Source of the DNA: CAIKMD01 sp963803265
GTDB taxonomy: Bacteria; Pseudomonadota; Alphaproteobacteria; ATCC43930; CGMCC-115725
DNA length: 64,000 nt
Reading direction: 5' to 3'
Assembly (NCBI GenBank): GCA_963803265.1
Contig: CAWDLZ010000002.1
Location: 62,001 to 126,000, forward strand
This document shows positions 36,577-45,554 of this stretch, piece after piece. The notes under the pieces are model-generated. The model was not told the origin of the DNA and did no database searches. It saw only the letters and a program-made list of their open reading frames with translations. The translations under genes were made by a program, and so were the position numbers. The stretch's first letter is position 1. Each line of letters begins with the position of its first letter.

Positions 36577-37032
36577 ATGCCACGCTTGTCGCTGTTTCAT
36601 TCGCCGTTGCTGCTGGGCTTCGACCAGTTCGAGCGCGCGCTCGACCGCGTCACCAAGGCCTCCGAGGACGGCTATCCGCCTTACAACGTCGAGCAAGTGG
36701 GCGAGAACGCGTTGCGCATCACCCTCGCGGTGGCCGGTTTCGCTAGCCCAGAGCTTTCGGTCCAGATCGAGGACAACCAGCTCGTCGTCCGCGGCCGGCA
36801 GGCCGAGGACGAGGGCCGCGTCTATCTCCATCGCGGCATCGCCGCGCGCCACTTCCAGCGCTCCTTCGTGCTGGCCGACGGCATCGAGGTGACGAGCGCG
36901 GCGCTCGACAACGGGCTTCTCAACATCGATCTGCGGCGGCGCGCCGCCGAAACCCTGGTGCGCTCGATCGAGATCGAGACGGGCTCCAACAAGACCGGCA
37001 AGCCGGCCAATGGCGAAAGGAATGGTTCATGA
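36577..37032 (+). CDS. Small heat-shock protein Hsp20
   Basis: A 151-aa alpha-crystallin-domain chaperone, IbpA-like. The domain spans about residues 35-135 with YNVEQVGENALRITLAVAGF, VRGRQ, RGIAARHFQRSFVLADGIEV and GLLNIDLRR. Preceded by a sigma-32-like promoter and GAGGGG ribosome-binding site. Overlaps the DUF1150 gene by 4 bp, the usual alphaproteobacterial pairing. Confidence 0.93.
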   Translation: MPRLSLFHSPLLLGFDQFERALDRVTKASEDGYPPYNVEQVGENALRITLAVAGFASPELSVQIEDNQLVVRGRQAEDEGRVYLHRGIAARHFQRSFVLADGIEVTSAALDNGLLNIDLRRRAAETLVRSIEIETGSNKTGKPANGERNGS

Positions 37033-37244
37033 ACGTCGCGGAAAAATCCTTCATCCTCTCGGCCGAGGATTTCGCCCTCGTCGGCATGCAGCAGCTCGCC
37101 TATATCCGCCCGACCCTCGTCAATGGCGTCACCATGATGGCGATCCACGCCGCCGACGGCACGCAGATCGGCATGGCGCCCACGCGCGACATCGCTTTCG
37201 CCGCCGTGAAGCAGCACGAGCTCGAGCCGGTAAGCTTGCACTAA
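37029..37244 (+). CDS. DUF1150 family protein
   Basis: A 71-aa soluble protein, MNVAEKSFILSAEDFALVGM start and YIRPTLVNGVTMMAIHAADG in the middle. ATG overlaps the hsp20 stop. Members regularly lie downstream of hsp20 in alphaproteobacteria; function unknown, presumably co-induced by heat. Confidence 0.88.
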   Translation: MNVAEKSFILSAEDFALVGMQQLAYIRPTLVNGVTMMAIHAADGTQIGMAPTRDIAFAAVKQHELEPVSLH

Positions 37245-37303
37245 ATAGACTATAATAGTTAGGCCGCACTCGCAGCCGCCACAGACGCCCCGCTCCGCCT
37301 ATG

Positions 37304-37768
37304 CTACGCGGCGTGGCTCGTCGCCCGATCGGTGAGGAGGGCGTAGATCGCGGCGGGGTCGTCGGTGCCGCGGAGCTTGGCGCAGATCGCGCGGTCGCGC
37401 AGCAGCCGGGAAATCAGCGCCAGCGCCTTCAAATGATCGGCGCCCGCGGCCGCCGGCGTCAACAGCAGAAAAATGAGATCGACCGGCTCGGAATCGATCG
37501 CCGCGAAATCGATCGGCTTTTCGAGGCGCGCGAACATCGTGAACGGCCGGGCGAGGCCGGGCACCCTGCCATGTGGAACCGCCGTGCCGCCGCCGATTCC
37601 GGTGGTGCCCAACTGCTCGCGCTCGAGCAGGGTTTCGAGCAGCTTCGCTTCGTCCGTGCCGGTCAGCGCCGCGGCGCGCCGCGCCAGCTCTTGCAGCGCC
37701 TGCCGCTTGTTGGCGACGCGCAGATTTGCAATCACGCTTGCCGGGGCGAGCAGATCGTTGATGTCCAT
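37304..37768 (-). CDS. ptsN: Nitrogen-type phosphotransferase IIA protein
   Basis: A 154-aa EIIA-Ntr. The phosphorylatable His is H66 in GTAVPHGRV. ATG 37768 (MDINDLLAP) is preferred to the GTG one codon before. It lies 80 bp downstream of rpoN in the same direction. The hpf gene usually found between rpoN and ptsN is absent. Phosphorelay regulator of nitrogen and potassium physiology in relatives. Confidence 0.92.
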   Translation of the reverse strand: MDINDLLAPASVIANLRVANKRQALQELARRAAALTGTDEAKLLETLLEREQLGTTGIGGGTAVPHGRVPGLARPFTMFARLEKPIDFAAIDSEPVDLIFLLLTPAAAGADHLKALALISRLLRDRAICAKLRGTDDPAAIYALLTDRATSHAA

Positions 37769-37848
37769 CACGATCCCATGAAATCGGTCGAGGAAAACTT
37801 AGGAACGCCCTCCGGGCCTGTCAAGCGCGCTAGCCGCCCACGCGGCCG

Positions 37849-39297
37849 CTAGAAATGCAGCGCTTTTTCGCGCCGGCGCTGCACCGACGACGGGATGTTC
37901 ATGGCCTCGCGGTACTTCGCGACCGTGCGCCGCGCGATGTCGACGCCGTCCCTCATCAGAATGTCGACGATGCGGTCGTCGGATAGGACGTCGCTCGTTT
38001 CGGCCTCGATCAGCGCCTTGATGCGGAAGCGGACGGTCTCCGCCGATAACGCATCGCCCCCCGTCGACGCGGCGATCGACGAGGTGAAGAAATATTTGAG
38101 CTCGAAGATGCCGCGCGGCGTCAACAAATATTTGTTGGTGGTGACGCGGCTCACCGTGCTCTCGTGCATGCCGATCGCCTGGGCGATATCGCGCAGGACC
38201 AACGGCCGCAAATGCTGCACGCCGCGTCGCAGGAAGCCGTCCTGCTGGCGCACGATTTCGCGCGACACCTTGAGGATCGTGGTCGCGCGCTGGTGCAGCG
38301 CCTTCACCAGCCAGTTCGCGGATTGATAGCGCTCGGAAAGGTAGTCCTTCGCGCCCTTGTGTCGCGCCGAGGCGCTCACTTCGGCGTAATAGCGCGTGTT
38401 GATGAGGACGCGCGGCAGCGTCTCGCTGTTGAGCTCGACGAGCCAGCCCGCGCCTTGCGGCCGCACGAACGCGTCGGGCACGATCGGCTGGGCGATCGCG
38501 CCGTCGAAGCGCAGGCCGGGCTTGGGGTCGAGCGCGCGGATCTCGGCCGCCATCTCGGCGAGATCGGCGGCATCGACCCGACACAGCTTGATGAGATTGG
38601 GCACGTCGCGGCTGGCGAGAAGCGGCAGGTTCTCGACCAGCGCTTGCATCGCCGGATCGTAGCGGTTGCGCTCTTTCAACTGGATGGCAAGGCATTCGCC
38701 GAGCGTGCGGGCGAAGATGCCGACGGGATCGAAGCGCTGAAGCTGCGCGAGCACTTTCTCGACGCGCGCCCGGTCGCAACCCATCCGCTCGGCCACCGCG
38801 TCGAGCTCGACCATGAGATAGCCGGACTCGTCGATCTCCTCGATCATTTGCGCGCCGATGACGCGGTCGCCCGGGTCTTTCACTTCCTCGGCCAATTGCG
38901 CGAGGAGATGCTCCCGGAGGGTCGTTGGCCGCGCCAGAGTCTGGTCCAGCCCGGGCAGGTCGTCGCTGTCGGGGCGCGGTCCCTTGCTGCGCCACGCATC
39001 CGGGTCGCCGCCATAATCGAGATTGCCGTCGCCGTCCGATCCGGCGACCTCGTGCCAGGCCTCGAGCGCTTCTTCGTGCGCGGTCTCGGCCGGCGTCGCG
39101 GGCTCCGGCGCCGGCGCCTCGGCGCCCGCGGCGGGCGAATCGTCGCGCTCGAGCAAGGGGTTCTGCTCGACTTCGCCCTCGACATAGGTGGCCAGCTCGA
39201 GATTCGACAGTTGCAGCAGCTTGATCGCCTGCTGCAACTGCGGCGTCATGACGAGCGCCTGACCCTGCCTGAGGTCCAGCCTTTGCGTGAGCGCCAT
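37849..39297 (-). CDS. rpoN: RNA polymerase sigma-54 factor
   Basis: A 482-aa factor. Region I begins with the Gln-rich MTPQLQQAIKLLQLSNLEL at about residues 17-35; region II is acidic and alanine-rich; the core-binding domain and helix-turn-helix (HESTVSRVTTNKYL) follow, and the RpoN box ARRTVAKYRE lies near residue 458. Located downstream of lptB as in most proteobacteria. A TTGACA (minus strand, 39375-39370) upstream may be part of its own promoter. Confidence 0.95.
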   Translation of the reverse strand: MALTQRLDLRQGQALVMTPQLQQAIKLLQLSNLELATYVEGEVEQNPLLERDDSPAAGAEAPAPEPATPAETAHEEALEAWHEVAGSDGDGNLDYGGDPDAWRSKGPRPDSDDLPGLDQTLARPTTLREHLLAQLAEEVKDPGDRVIGAQMIEEIDESGYLMVELDAVAERMGCDRARVEKVLAQLQRFDPVGIFARTLGECLAIQLKERNRYDPAMQALVENLPLLASRDVPNLIKLCRVDAADLAEMAAEIRALDPKPGLRFDGAIAQPIVPDAFVRPQGAGWLVELNSETLPRVLINTRYYAEVSASARHKGAKDYLSERYQSANWLVKALHQRATTILKVSREIVRQQDGFLRRGVQHLRPLVLRDIAQAIGMHESTVSRVTTNKYLLTPRGIFELKYFFTSSIAASTGGDALSAETVRFRIKALIEAETSDVLSDDRIVDILMRDGVDIARRTVAKYREAMNIPSSVQRRREKALHF

Positions 39298-39465
39298 GGG
39301 AAGCGGCTATGAACCGTGAAACCACATCATTGCAAACTTCGTACCAACTCCCTTATTTTTCGTTAAGGATGTCAATGAAAAAACGAGGGTTTGCCCAAAA
39401 AAAGGCTGTGGATAAAGCCGCTTAGACTTAGATTCCGGCCCGCCGCTACGCTGCCGGCCAAGCGG

Positions 39466-40254
39466 CTAGAGGCTGAAGCGCTCGCCGAGATAGACCCGGC
39501 GCACATTGGGGTCGTTGACGATGTCGCCCGGAACGCCGTCCATGAGGACCTGGCCCTCATGCAGGATATAGGCGCGATCGACGATGCCCAGCGCCTCGCG
39601 GACATTGTGGTCGGTAATGAGGACGCCGATGCGGCGATCCTTCAGATGCGCCACGAGGCCGCGGATGTCGCTGACCGCGATCGGGTCGATGCCCGCCAAG
39701 GGCTCGTCGAGCAGGATGAAATGCGGCTGGGTCGCCAGCGCGCGGGCGATCTCGACGCGCCGCCGCTCGCCGCCCGACAGCGCCATCGCCGGCGCCCGCC
39801 GCAGATGGGTGATCGAGAATTCGGCGAGCAGGCTGTCGATGGTGCTCTCGCGCACGTCCGGATTCGGCTCGGATACTTCCAGCACCGCGCGGATGTTCTG
39901 CTCGACGGTAAGGCCGCGGAAGATCGAGGCCTCTTGCGGCAGATACCCGATGCCCATGCGCGCGCGGCGGTACATCGGCAGCTCGGTGATGTCCTGGCCA
40001 TCGAGCATGATGGTTCCGATATCGGCGCGGATGAGTCCCGTGATGATGTAAAAGCAAGTCGTCTTGCCCGCGCCGTTGGGCCCGAGCAGCCCGACGGCTT
40101 CGCCGCGTTGGACCGAGACATTGACCCCGCGCAAAACCGGCCGCTTCTTGAAGCTCTTGCCGAGATTGTCGGCGACGAGCCCCGAATTGCTGGCAACGAG
40201 GCGCGGCCGGCTCTCGATTGGGCCGCCGAGCGGCACGGGAATGGCAGAGGCCAT
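39466..40254 (-). CDS. lptB: LPS export ABC transporter ATPase
   Basis: A 262-aa ATPase that powers LPS transport with LptFG. Walker A is GPNGAGKTT, signature LSGGERRRVEIARAL, Walker B ILLDEPLAGIDP, switch His in LITDHNVRE. N-terminus is about 20 residues longer than usual. Starts 9 bp after the lptA stop. Confidence 0.96.
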   Translation of the reverse strand: MASAIPVPLGGPIESRPRLVASNSGLVADNLGKSFKKRPVLRGVNVSVQRGEAVGLLGPNGAGKTTCFYIITGLIRADIGTIMLDGQDITELPMYRRARMGIGYLPQEASIFRGLTVEQNIRAVLEVSEPNPDVRESTIDSLLAEFSITHLRRAPAMALSGGERRRVEIARALATQPHFILLDEPLAGIDPIAVSDIRGLVAHLKDRRIGVLITDHNVREALGIVDRAYILHEGQVLMDGVPGDIVNDPNVRRVYLGERFSL

Positions 40255-40263
40255 GGCGTCGCG

Positions 40264-41232
40264 TCAGTGCTTCGCGGTGTCGGGCTGGTTCTGCGGGCGC
40301 GGAACCAGCAAGCCTTCGACGCGCGCCTTGGGGCCGGCCGGGCCCGCGGAGGGCGGCGCGACTAGAATCCGCGCGACGTTGGTGTTGGTATCGACGACGC
40401 CATATTGGCCGCGCAACTCGTTTTCTCCCCGGGTCAAGCTGACATCTCCGCTGAGCGTGGCGATGCCGGTGTCGAGATCATAGACCCCGGCATCGCCATG
40501 GGCGATCTCATCTTGCGAGGTCAGAATGACATGGCCCTGGGCGTCGACCTTGCCGATCTTGGCGGGCTGATTGGCGGGTTTCTCGATGAAGGCGGTCAGC
40601 ACGTCGCCGCTCATGGATTTCATGACCGGGAGCCGCCGCAACGCGACGGCGTCGCCGCGCGCGACATCGATCTGCTTCTGGTCGTACCATTCGAAGCTGT
40701 CGCGTGCGGTGATGGTGTCTTGCGGCGTCACGATCTTCAAAGCCTTGCCGGTCAGCACCATCACGGCCTGGTCGACGTCGTAGACCGCATGATCGCCATA
40801 GGCGGTCTGGGTCGGGGTGGTCAAGACGACATTGCCGTCGGCCTCGATCCGGTAGATCTGGCTCGAGCCGTTCGCGAAAGGATCGCTCGACTCGGCCGGC
40901 GGCTTGCCGCGCAGCACCGGAGCGGCGGGTTGGGCTTGTGCCGGCTGCGTCGGGCGGTAATAGGCAAAGAGCGTGTCGGCGGTGACGGTGTCGTCGCCGC
41001 GCGTCGCCTTGGCATGGCCGCGCGCGATATAGACGCGGTTGGCTTGCTGCCATTCGATGCCGTTGTCGGCCTCGATCGCGATCGGTTTGCTGTTGTCCTG
41101 GCCGGTCAGGCCGAGCGTCCCGGTCGCGCTTGCGGGTGGCGCCGCGGTTTGGGGCTGCGCGCGCGCCGGGATCGCGGAGAAGCCGCACGCCATCGCCGTT
41201 GCGATCAGCGCGGCGGCGGCGCGCGACCTCAT
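40264..41232 (-). CDS. lptA: LPS transport periplasmic protein LptA (OstA-like)
   Basis: A 322-aa protein, long for LptA. Signal peptide at residues 1-25 (cleaved after ARA). OstA-type beta-jellyroll repeats begin at PIAIEADNGIEWQQANRVYI and run to VYDLDTGIATLSGDVSLTRG. The acidic loop between (RPTQPAQAQPAAPVLRG) is unusual. ATG 41232 overlaps the lptC stop. Bridges inner and outer membranes. Confidence 0.88.
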   Translation of the reverse strand: MRSRAAAALIATAMACGFSAIPARAQPQTAAPPASATGTLGLTGQDNSKPIAIEADNGIEWQQANRVYIARGHAKATRGDDTVTADTLFAYYRPTQPAQAQPAAPVLRGKPPAESSDPFANGSSQIYRIEADGNVVLTTPTQTAYGDHAVYDVDQAVMVLTGKALKIVTPQDTITARDSFEWYDQKQIDVARGDAVALRRLPVMKSMSGDVLTAFIEKPANQPAKIGKVDAQGHVILTSQDEIAHGDAGVYDLDTGIATLSGDVSLTRGENELRGQYGVVDTNTNVARILVAPPSAGPAGPKARVEGLLVPRPQNQPDTAKH

Positions 41233-41894
41233 TCCGCGGCCTTCGGGCGCGGCAACAGAGTGAGGTTGGCCTTGCCGGTGAATAGGATGACGTCGCCGCG
41301 GTTGTACATGGTGAAGCCTTCCGCGACGATATGGCCGAAGGGGCCCTGGCCGGTGATCGGGTCGTGGCCTTCGGCCGTGCCGTTGAGGATGTCGACATGC
41401 GCGCTGTCGGTGTGGAAATCGTTGCCGCGGTCCTGGTAGAGCTCGACATTGCCGTAGAGCTCCAAGAGCTGCGGCTGCGCCTGATAGGTCCCGACGTCGC
41501 CCGTCACCTCGACCCAATTGCCGCTGGCGGTGGTCATGTCCGCCTTCGGCCCGTCCATCGAGACGATCTCGTCGGGCGGCGGGGCCTGGGTGGCGGATTC
41601 GGCGGTGACGACATAGGGCCGGTTCTCGCGGTCGATTCCGCTGTAGCGCAGATTCACCATGCGAAGCTTGCCCGCGTCGCTGATGTCGATTCGCGGCACC
41701 GCGAAATGTATCCGGTCGATGACGGCGTCGAGCTGGGGCCATGCCACGACCAGCAGCAAGAGACCCGCCGCCAGCGCCGGCAGCGCCCATCGCGCGCGCT
41801 GTACGAAACGGCTGTGGCCGCGCACGTCCCGGTTCCGCGGGCGCTGCCGCAGCGCCATGAGGGGAGCGACCGGGGGATCGAGCGATGCCTTCAC
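41229..41894 (-). CDS. lptC: LPS export protein LptC
   Basis: A 221-aa bitopic inner-membrane protein with one membrane segment (about residues 33-52, WALPALAAGLLLLVVAWPQL) and a periplasmic jellyroll domain. GTG 41894 overlaps the kdsD stop. Accepts LPS from LptFG and passes it to LptA. Confidence 0.85.
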   Translation of the reverse strand: MKASLDPPVAPLMALRQRPRNRDVRGHSRFVQRARWALPALAAGLLLLVVAWPQLDAVIDRIHFAVPRIDISDAGKLRMVNLRYSGIDRENRPYVVTAESATQAPPPDEIVSMDGPKADMTTASGNWVEVTGDVGTYQAQPQLLELYGNVELYQDRGNDFHTDSAHVDILNGTAEGHDPITGQGPFGHIVAEGFTMYNRGDVILFTGKANLTLLPRPKAAE

Positions 41895-42863
41895 GCCACA
41901 CCCGCCCGCAGGCAGTCGTGGATATGAAGGATGCCGAGCGGGCGGCGCGCGGCGTCGACGGCGAAAAGGCTGGTGATCGCGTGCTGGTTCATGAGACCCA
42001 AGGCCTCGACCGCGAGCGCTTGGCTGCGGATGGTCTTGGGCCACCGGTTCATGACCTCGTCGACGGATGAGCGCAGCAGCGCATCGCCCATGTGGCGGCG
42101 CAGATCGCCGTCGGTGACGATGCCGGCCAGCGTTCCGCCCGGATCGGTGACGCCGACGCAGCCGAAACTCTTGGTCGTCATGACCAGTATCGCGTCGGCC
42201 ATCCCGGTGCCGAGCGCGACCAGGGGCATGGCGTCGCCGTCATGCATGATGTCCTTGACGGTCAAGAGCTGTCGGCCGATCTCGCCGCCCGGGTGAAGGC
42301 GCTGGAAGTCGGCGGTCGAGAATCCCTTGCGCTCGAGCATCGCCACCGCGAGCGCATCGCCGAGCGCCAGCATCATCGTCGTCGAGGTCGTGGGCGCGAG
42401 CCCCATGGGACAGGCTTCGTCGCTGGCCGGCACGACCAGCGCGACGTCGGCCGCGTCGGCGAGGGCGCTGCCGCCGCGCCGCGTCATCGCGACCAGGGGA
42501 ATACGGAAGCGCCGCGTATAGGCGACGATGTCGCCGAGCTCCGCGGTATCGCCGGAATTGGACAGCGCCAGCACCGCGTCGCCGCTCGCGATCATGCCAA
42601 GATCGCCGTGGCTGGCCTCGGCGGGATGGACGAATTGCGCCGGGCTTCCGGTCGAGGCGAAGGTGGCGGCGATCTTGTGCGCGACATGGCCGCTCTTGCC
42701 CATGCCGGTGACCGCGACGCGGCCCTTGACCGCGGCGAGCAGATCGACCGCCTCGCCGAACCGGCCGTCGAGCCCGTCGAGCAGCGCCGTAAGCCCGGCG
42801 ATCTCGATCCTGCAGCACGCGGCGGGCAATGGCGATGGCGTTGTCGTTGGCGTCTTTCGGCAT
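41891..42863 (-). CDS. kdsD: Arabinose-5-phosphate isomerase (KpsF/GutQ, SIS + CBS), one frameshift
   Basis: About 323 aa after correction. The SIS domain has VAVTGMGKSGHVAHKIAATF, SHGDLGMI and LSNSGDTAELGD; two CBS domains follow with VTDGDLRRHM and the MNRWPKTI stretch. It makes arabinose-5-phosphate for Kdo. The first 18 codons (MPKDANDNAIAIARRVLQ) are in a different frame, joined near 42809 where an extra G sits before ATCGAG. Leads the kdsD-lptC-lptA-lptB-rpoN operon. Confidence 0.9.
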
Positions 42864-42937
42864 CAGCCGGCGCTATCGGTTGTTTCCGTCAAGAGGTCGC
42901 GAAACCCGGATCGCCGGTTTGCCTCATACGGCGCACC

Positions 42938-42970
42938 GGGGATAGGGCGGAACTATGCCGCCCTATCCCC
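42938..42970. terminator. Perfect 13-bp hairpin between the RNase D gene and kdsD
   Basis: GGGGATAGGGCGG (42938-42950) and its exact complement (42958-42970) flank the loop AACTATG. It lies about 60 bp after the minus-strand RNase D stop and 75 bp before kdsD. No T run follows on either strand, so it may be a terminator or a processed structure. Confidence 0.5.
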
Positions 42971-43027
42971 GCCCGGTCAATGAAACGGCCAGGGGGAGGC
43001 GTTTATGCCGCAATGCAGCATCAGCCG

Positions 43028-43641
43028 TCAATGCTCGAAGATTTCGGCGTTTTCGAAGCCGGCAAGGTCGAGAAACGCGCGGGTTGGCAAGAAGGCAAAG
43101 CAGGCCTGGGCGAGTTGCTGCCGGCCCTCTCGGATCAAGATCTCGTCGAGCTTGGCGCGGAGCGCGTGGAGATGGAGCGACGTCCGACGCGGCATAGCGC
43201 TTCTGGTCCTCGGTCAGCGTCGGCGCGCCCCAATCCGAGGTCTGCTGTTGTTTTGACAGCTCGACGCCGATGCAGCTCGCGGCACAGATCCTTCAGCCCG
43301 TGCTTATCGGTGAAGGTGCGGGCGAGCTTCGAGGCGATCTTGGTGCAATAGACGGGTGCTGCGACCGCGCGCAGGTGATGCGCCATCATCGCGATGTCGA
43401 AACGGCCGAAATGGAAGATCTTGAGCACCTTAGGATTGACGAGGAGCGCGTTCAGGTTGGGGCTCTGATAGGCGCCGGGCGCGAACTGCACGAGGTGGCA
43501 ATCGCCGTCGCCGGCCGAGAGCTGCGCCAGACAGAGCCGGTCGCGGCGCGGACTGAGCCCCATGGCTTCGGTGTCGATGGCGACGCTCGCGCCGAAATCG
43601 ATGCCGGCGGGAAGATCGCCTTTATGAAGATGGATGGTCAC
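43028..43641 (-). CDS. rnd: Ribonuclease D-type 3'-5' exonuclease domain protein (two frameshifts)
   Basis: About 203 aa after correction, containing only the DEDD exonuclease domain: VAIDTEAMGL (Exo I Asp-Glu), KVLKIFHFGRFDIAMM (Exo II Asp) and KRYAASDVLHLHAL (Exo III Tyr/Asp). HRDC domains of full RNase D are absent, so it resembles the short RNase D-like proteins of alphaproteobacteria. Extra bases near 43272 (C) and 43178 (G) split the protein; their removal gives 204 codons to TGA 43030-43028. Confidence 0.85.
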
Positions 43642-43670
43642 GATCGGTGTCCCCGCGCGGTCGAATGCCC

Positions 43671-43757
43671 TGGTGCCCTGGAGAAAACTCGAACTTCCAC
43701 GACCTTTCGATCACTAGAACCTGAATCTAGCGCGTCTACCAATTCCGCCACCAGGGC
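43671..43757 (-). tRNA. tRNA-Leu (anticodon CAG)
   Basis: An 87-nt class II tRNA. Acceptor GCCCTGG pairs with CCAGGGC and CCA is encoded; the anticodon stem CTAGA/TCTAG encloses TTCAGGT with anticodon CAG; a long variable arm (TGATCGAAAGGTCGT) follows. Confidence 0.96.
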
Positions 43758-43842
43758 CCGGCCGGTGATTAGGCGGCGCCTCGTGTTCTGTCAATCAGGC
43801 GCCGCTCGCAACCGCGCCATCGCCGTTGTATAAATTGCGGCC

Positions 43843-44793
43843 ATGACGCCACGGCGGATCACGGTTGTCGGCGCCTCGGGGTTCCTCGGGCGCTATATAG
43901 TGAAACGGCTCGCGGCCGATGGCGCGGTCATCGCCGCGTGCTGCCGCCATGCGCGCGAGGCGCGCTTTCTGCTCCCGATGGGCGATGTCGGCCAGATCGC
44001 CACCTTCAACGCCGACATCTCGGACGAGCGCGCGCTGGCCGCCGTGCTGGCCGGGTCGCACGCCGTGGTCAACGCGGCCGGCATTCTCTACGAGCGCGGC
44101 AGACAGACTTTCGACCTCGTGCATCACAGCGGCCCGGCGGCGTTGGCGAGGCTCGCCAGGGCGGCCGGCGCCGAGCGTTTCGTGCATGTCTCGGCGCTCG
44201 CCGCCGACCCCGGCGCGCCGTCGCTTTATGCCCGCAGCAAGGCCGCCGGCGAGGACGCGGTGCGCGCGGCATTCCCGGACGCGGTGGTGCTGCGTCCCTC
44301 GCTGATGTTCGGCCCCGAGGATGATTTCTTCAATCGCTTCGCCGCCATGGCGCGTTACCTGCCGGCGCTGCCCCTGATCGGCGGCGGCGAGACGCGGTTT
44401 CAGCCGGTCTATGTCGCCGATGTCGCCGAGGCGGTGGCGGCCGTCCTGGCGCGCGAGGACGCGCCCGGCCGGACCTACGAGTTGGGCGGTCCCGCGGTGA
44501 TGACCCTAAAGCAGCTCTTCGAGCTCCTTTTGCACCGCATCGGCCGCAAGCGCTTGTTGCTGACGCTGCCCTTCGGGATGGCGAGCTTCGAGGCATTCTT
44601 CCTGGAGTGGCTGCCCAAGCCGCCCTTCACCCGCGATCAGGTTCGGATGCTGAAACGCAATTCCGTCGTGCGCCCGGAAGCACTCGGCTTCGCGGCGCTC
44701 GGGCTGGCGCCGACGGCGCTCGAACTGGTGCTGCCCTCCTATCTCGACCGCTACCGCCGCGCCGGCCGCGTGGCCGAGTTCCGCGCGGCTTAA
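43843..44793 (+). CDS. Complex I NDUFA9-type NAD(P)-binding epimerase
   Basis: A 316-aa atypical SDR. The nucleotide-binding GASGFLGRYIVKRL (residues about 10-23) and the VNAAGILYERGRQTF stretch resemble NDUFA9-like proteins of alphaproteobacteria; SALAADPGAPSLYARSKAAGE contains the YxxxK pair. May be a complex I assembly factor or accessory subunit, or a stand-alone epimerase. Starts downstream of tRNA-Leu, divergent from it. Confidence 0.8.
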   Translation: MTPRRITVVGASGFLGRYIVKRLAADGAVIAACCRHAREARFLLPMGDVGQIATFNADISDERALAAVLAGSHAVVNAAGILYERGRQTFDLVHHSGPAALARLARAAGAERFVHVSALAADPGAPSLYARSKAAGEDAVRAAFPDAVVLRPSLMFGPEDDFFNRFAAMARYLPALPLIGGGETRFQPVYVADVAEAVAAVLAREDAPGRTYELGGPAVMTLKQLFELLLHRIGRKRLLLTLPFGMASFEAFFLEWLPKPPFTRDQVRMLKRNSVVRPEALGFAALGLAPTALELVLPSYLDRYRRAGRVAEFRAA

Positions 44794-44835
44794 CCCGACA
44801 CCGCCGGTGAAGCGGGTGCCGGCAAAAACCAACCT

Positions 44836-45429
44836 TCAGAACGCCGAATCCGGCTGGCCCAGGAACGCGTCCTCGTCCGCGGTCGAGGCGCGGCCGAGGG
44901 CCTGGTTGCGGTGGGGAAAGCGGCCGAAGCGCGCGACGATGTCGCGATGCCGCCGGGCATAGTCGAGAGCGCCGGCGAAGGCGGGATCGCGCGCCAGGGC
45001 GGCGTAGAGGGCGACGCTGCGCTCCTGATCCGCGAGCGTCTCGCTGTGCTCGAAGGGGAGATAGATGAATTGCCGCCAGGTCGCGGGCAGCGAGCGGTCG
45101 AAGCCGCGCGCCAGCGCCGCGCGGGCGGCATCGCGCGCCATCGCATCGCTGGCGAAGGCCGCGGCCGCGCCGCGATAGAGATTGCGCGGCAATTGGTCGA
45201 GCAGCAGGAGCAGCGCCAGGCAGGGCTCGGCCTCCAGCGCCCAATCGGCGCAAGCGCCCGATGCCGCGCGACGCTGCAACGGCAGGAAGCGCCGGCGTAA
45301 TTCGTCGTCAAAGGCCGGATCGACCTTGAACCATCGGGCGTGTCGCTCGAACCGTGCGGCGGATTTCGGCGGCCCGAACCAGAAATCGACGAGCGCGGTC
45401 GCCTCGGCGCGTTCGTTGGGCGTCATCAT
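44836..45429 (-). CDS. DUF924 family protein
   Basis: A 197-aa helical protein with the family features VDFWFGPPKSAARFERHARWF, LLLLDQLPRNLYRG near residues 75-88, and FIYLPFEHSETLADQERSV. Function unknown. Start ATG 45429 or 45426. Convergent with the NDUFA9-like gene. Confidence 0.88.
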   Translation of the reverse strand: MMTPNERAEATALVDFWFGPPKSAARFERHARWFKVDPAFDDELRRRFLPLQRRAASGACADWALEAEPCLALLLLLDQLPRNLYRGAAAAFASDAMARDAARAALARGFDRSLPATWRQFIYLPFEHSETLADQERSVALYAALARDPAFAGALDYARRHRDIVARFGRFPHRNQALGRASTADEDAFLGQPDSAF

Positions 45430-45554
45430 GCCGTTTCAATAGACGACCGGGCCGGCCGAGACCAGTTTGGTCGCGGCCGTTATTCGCTTCAACTCCGCCG
45501 CTTCGCCGGCGCGGCCGCGCAAGACGATTTGCAGCGGCTCCGCTTTTGGCTACC

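Noticed and set aside
37251..37256. TATAAT after DUF1150 as a promoter
   Set aside because: No -35 box at 16-18 bp upstream and the next gene (ptsN) is on the other strand and convergent.
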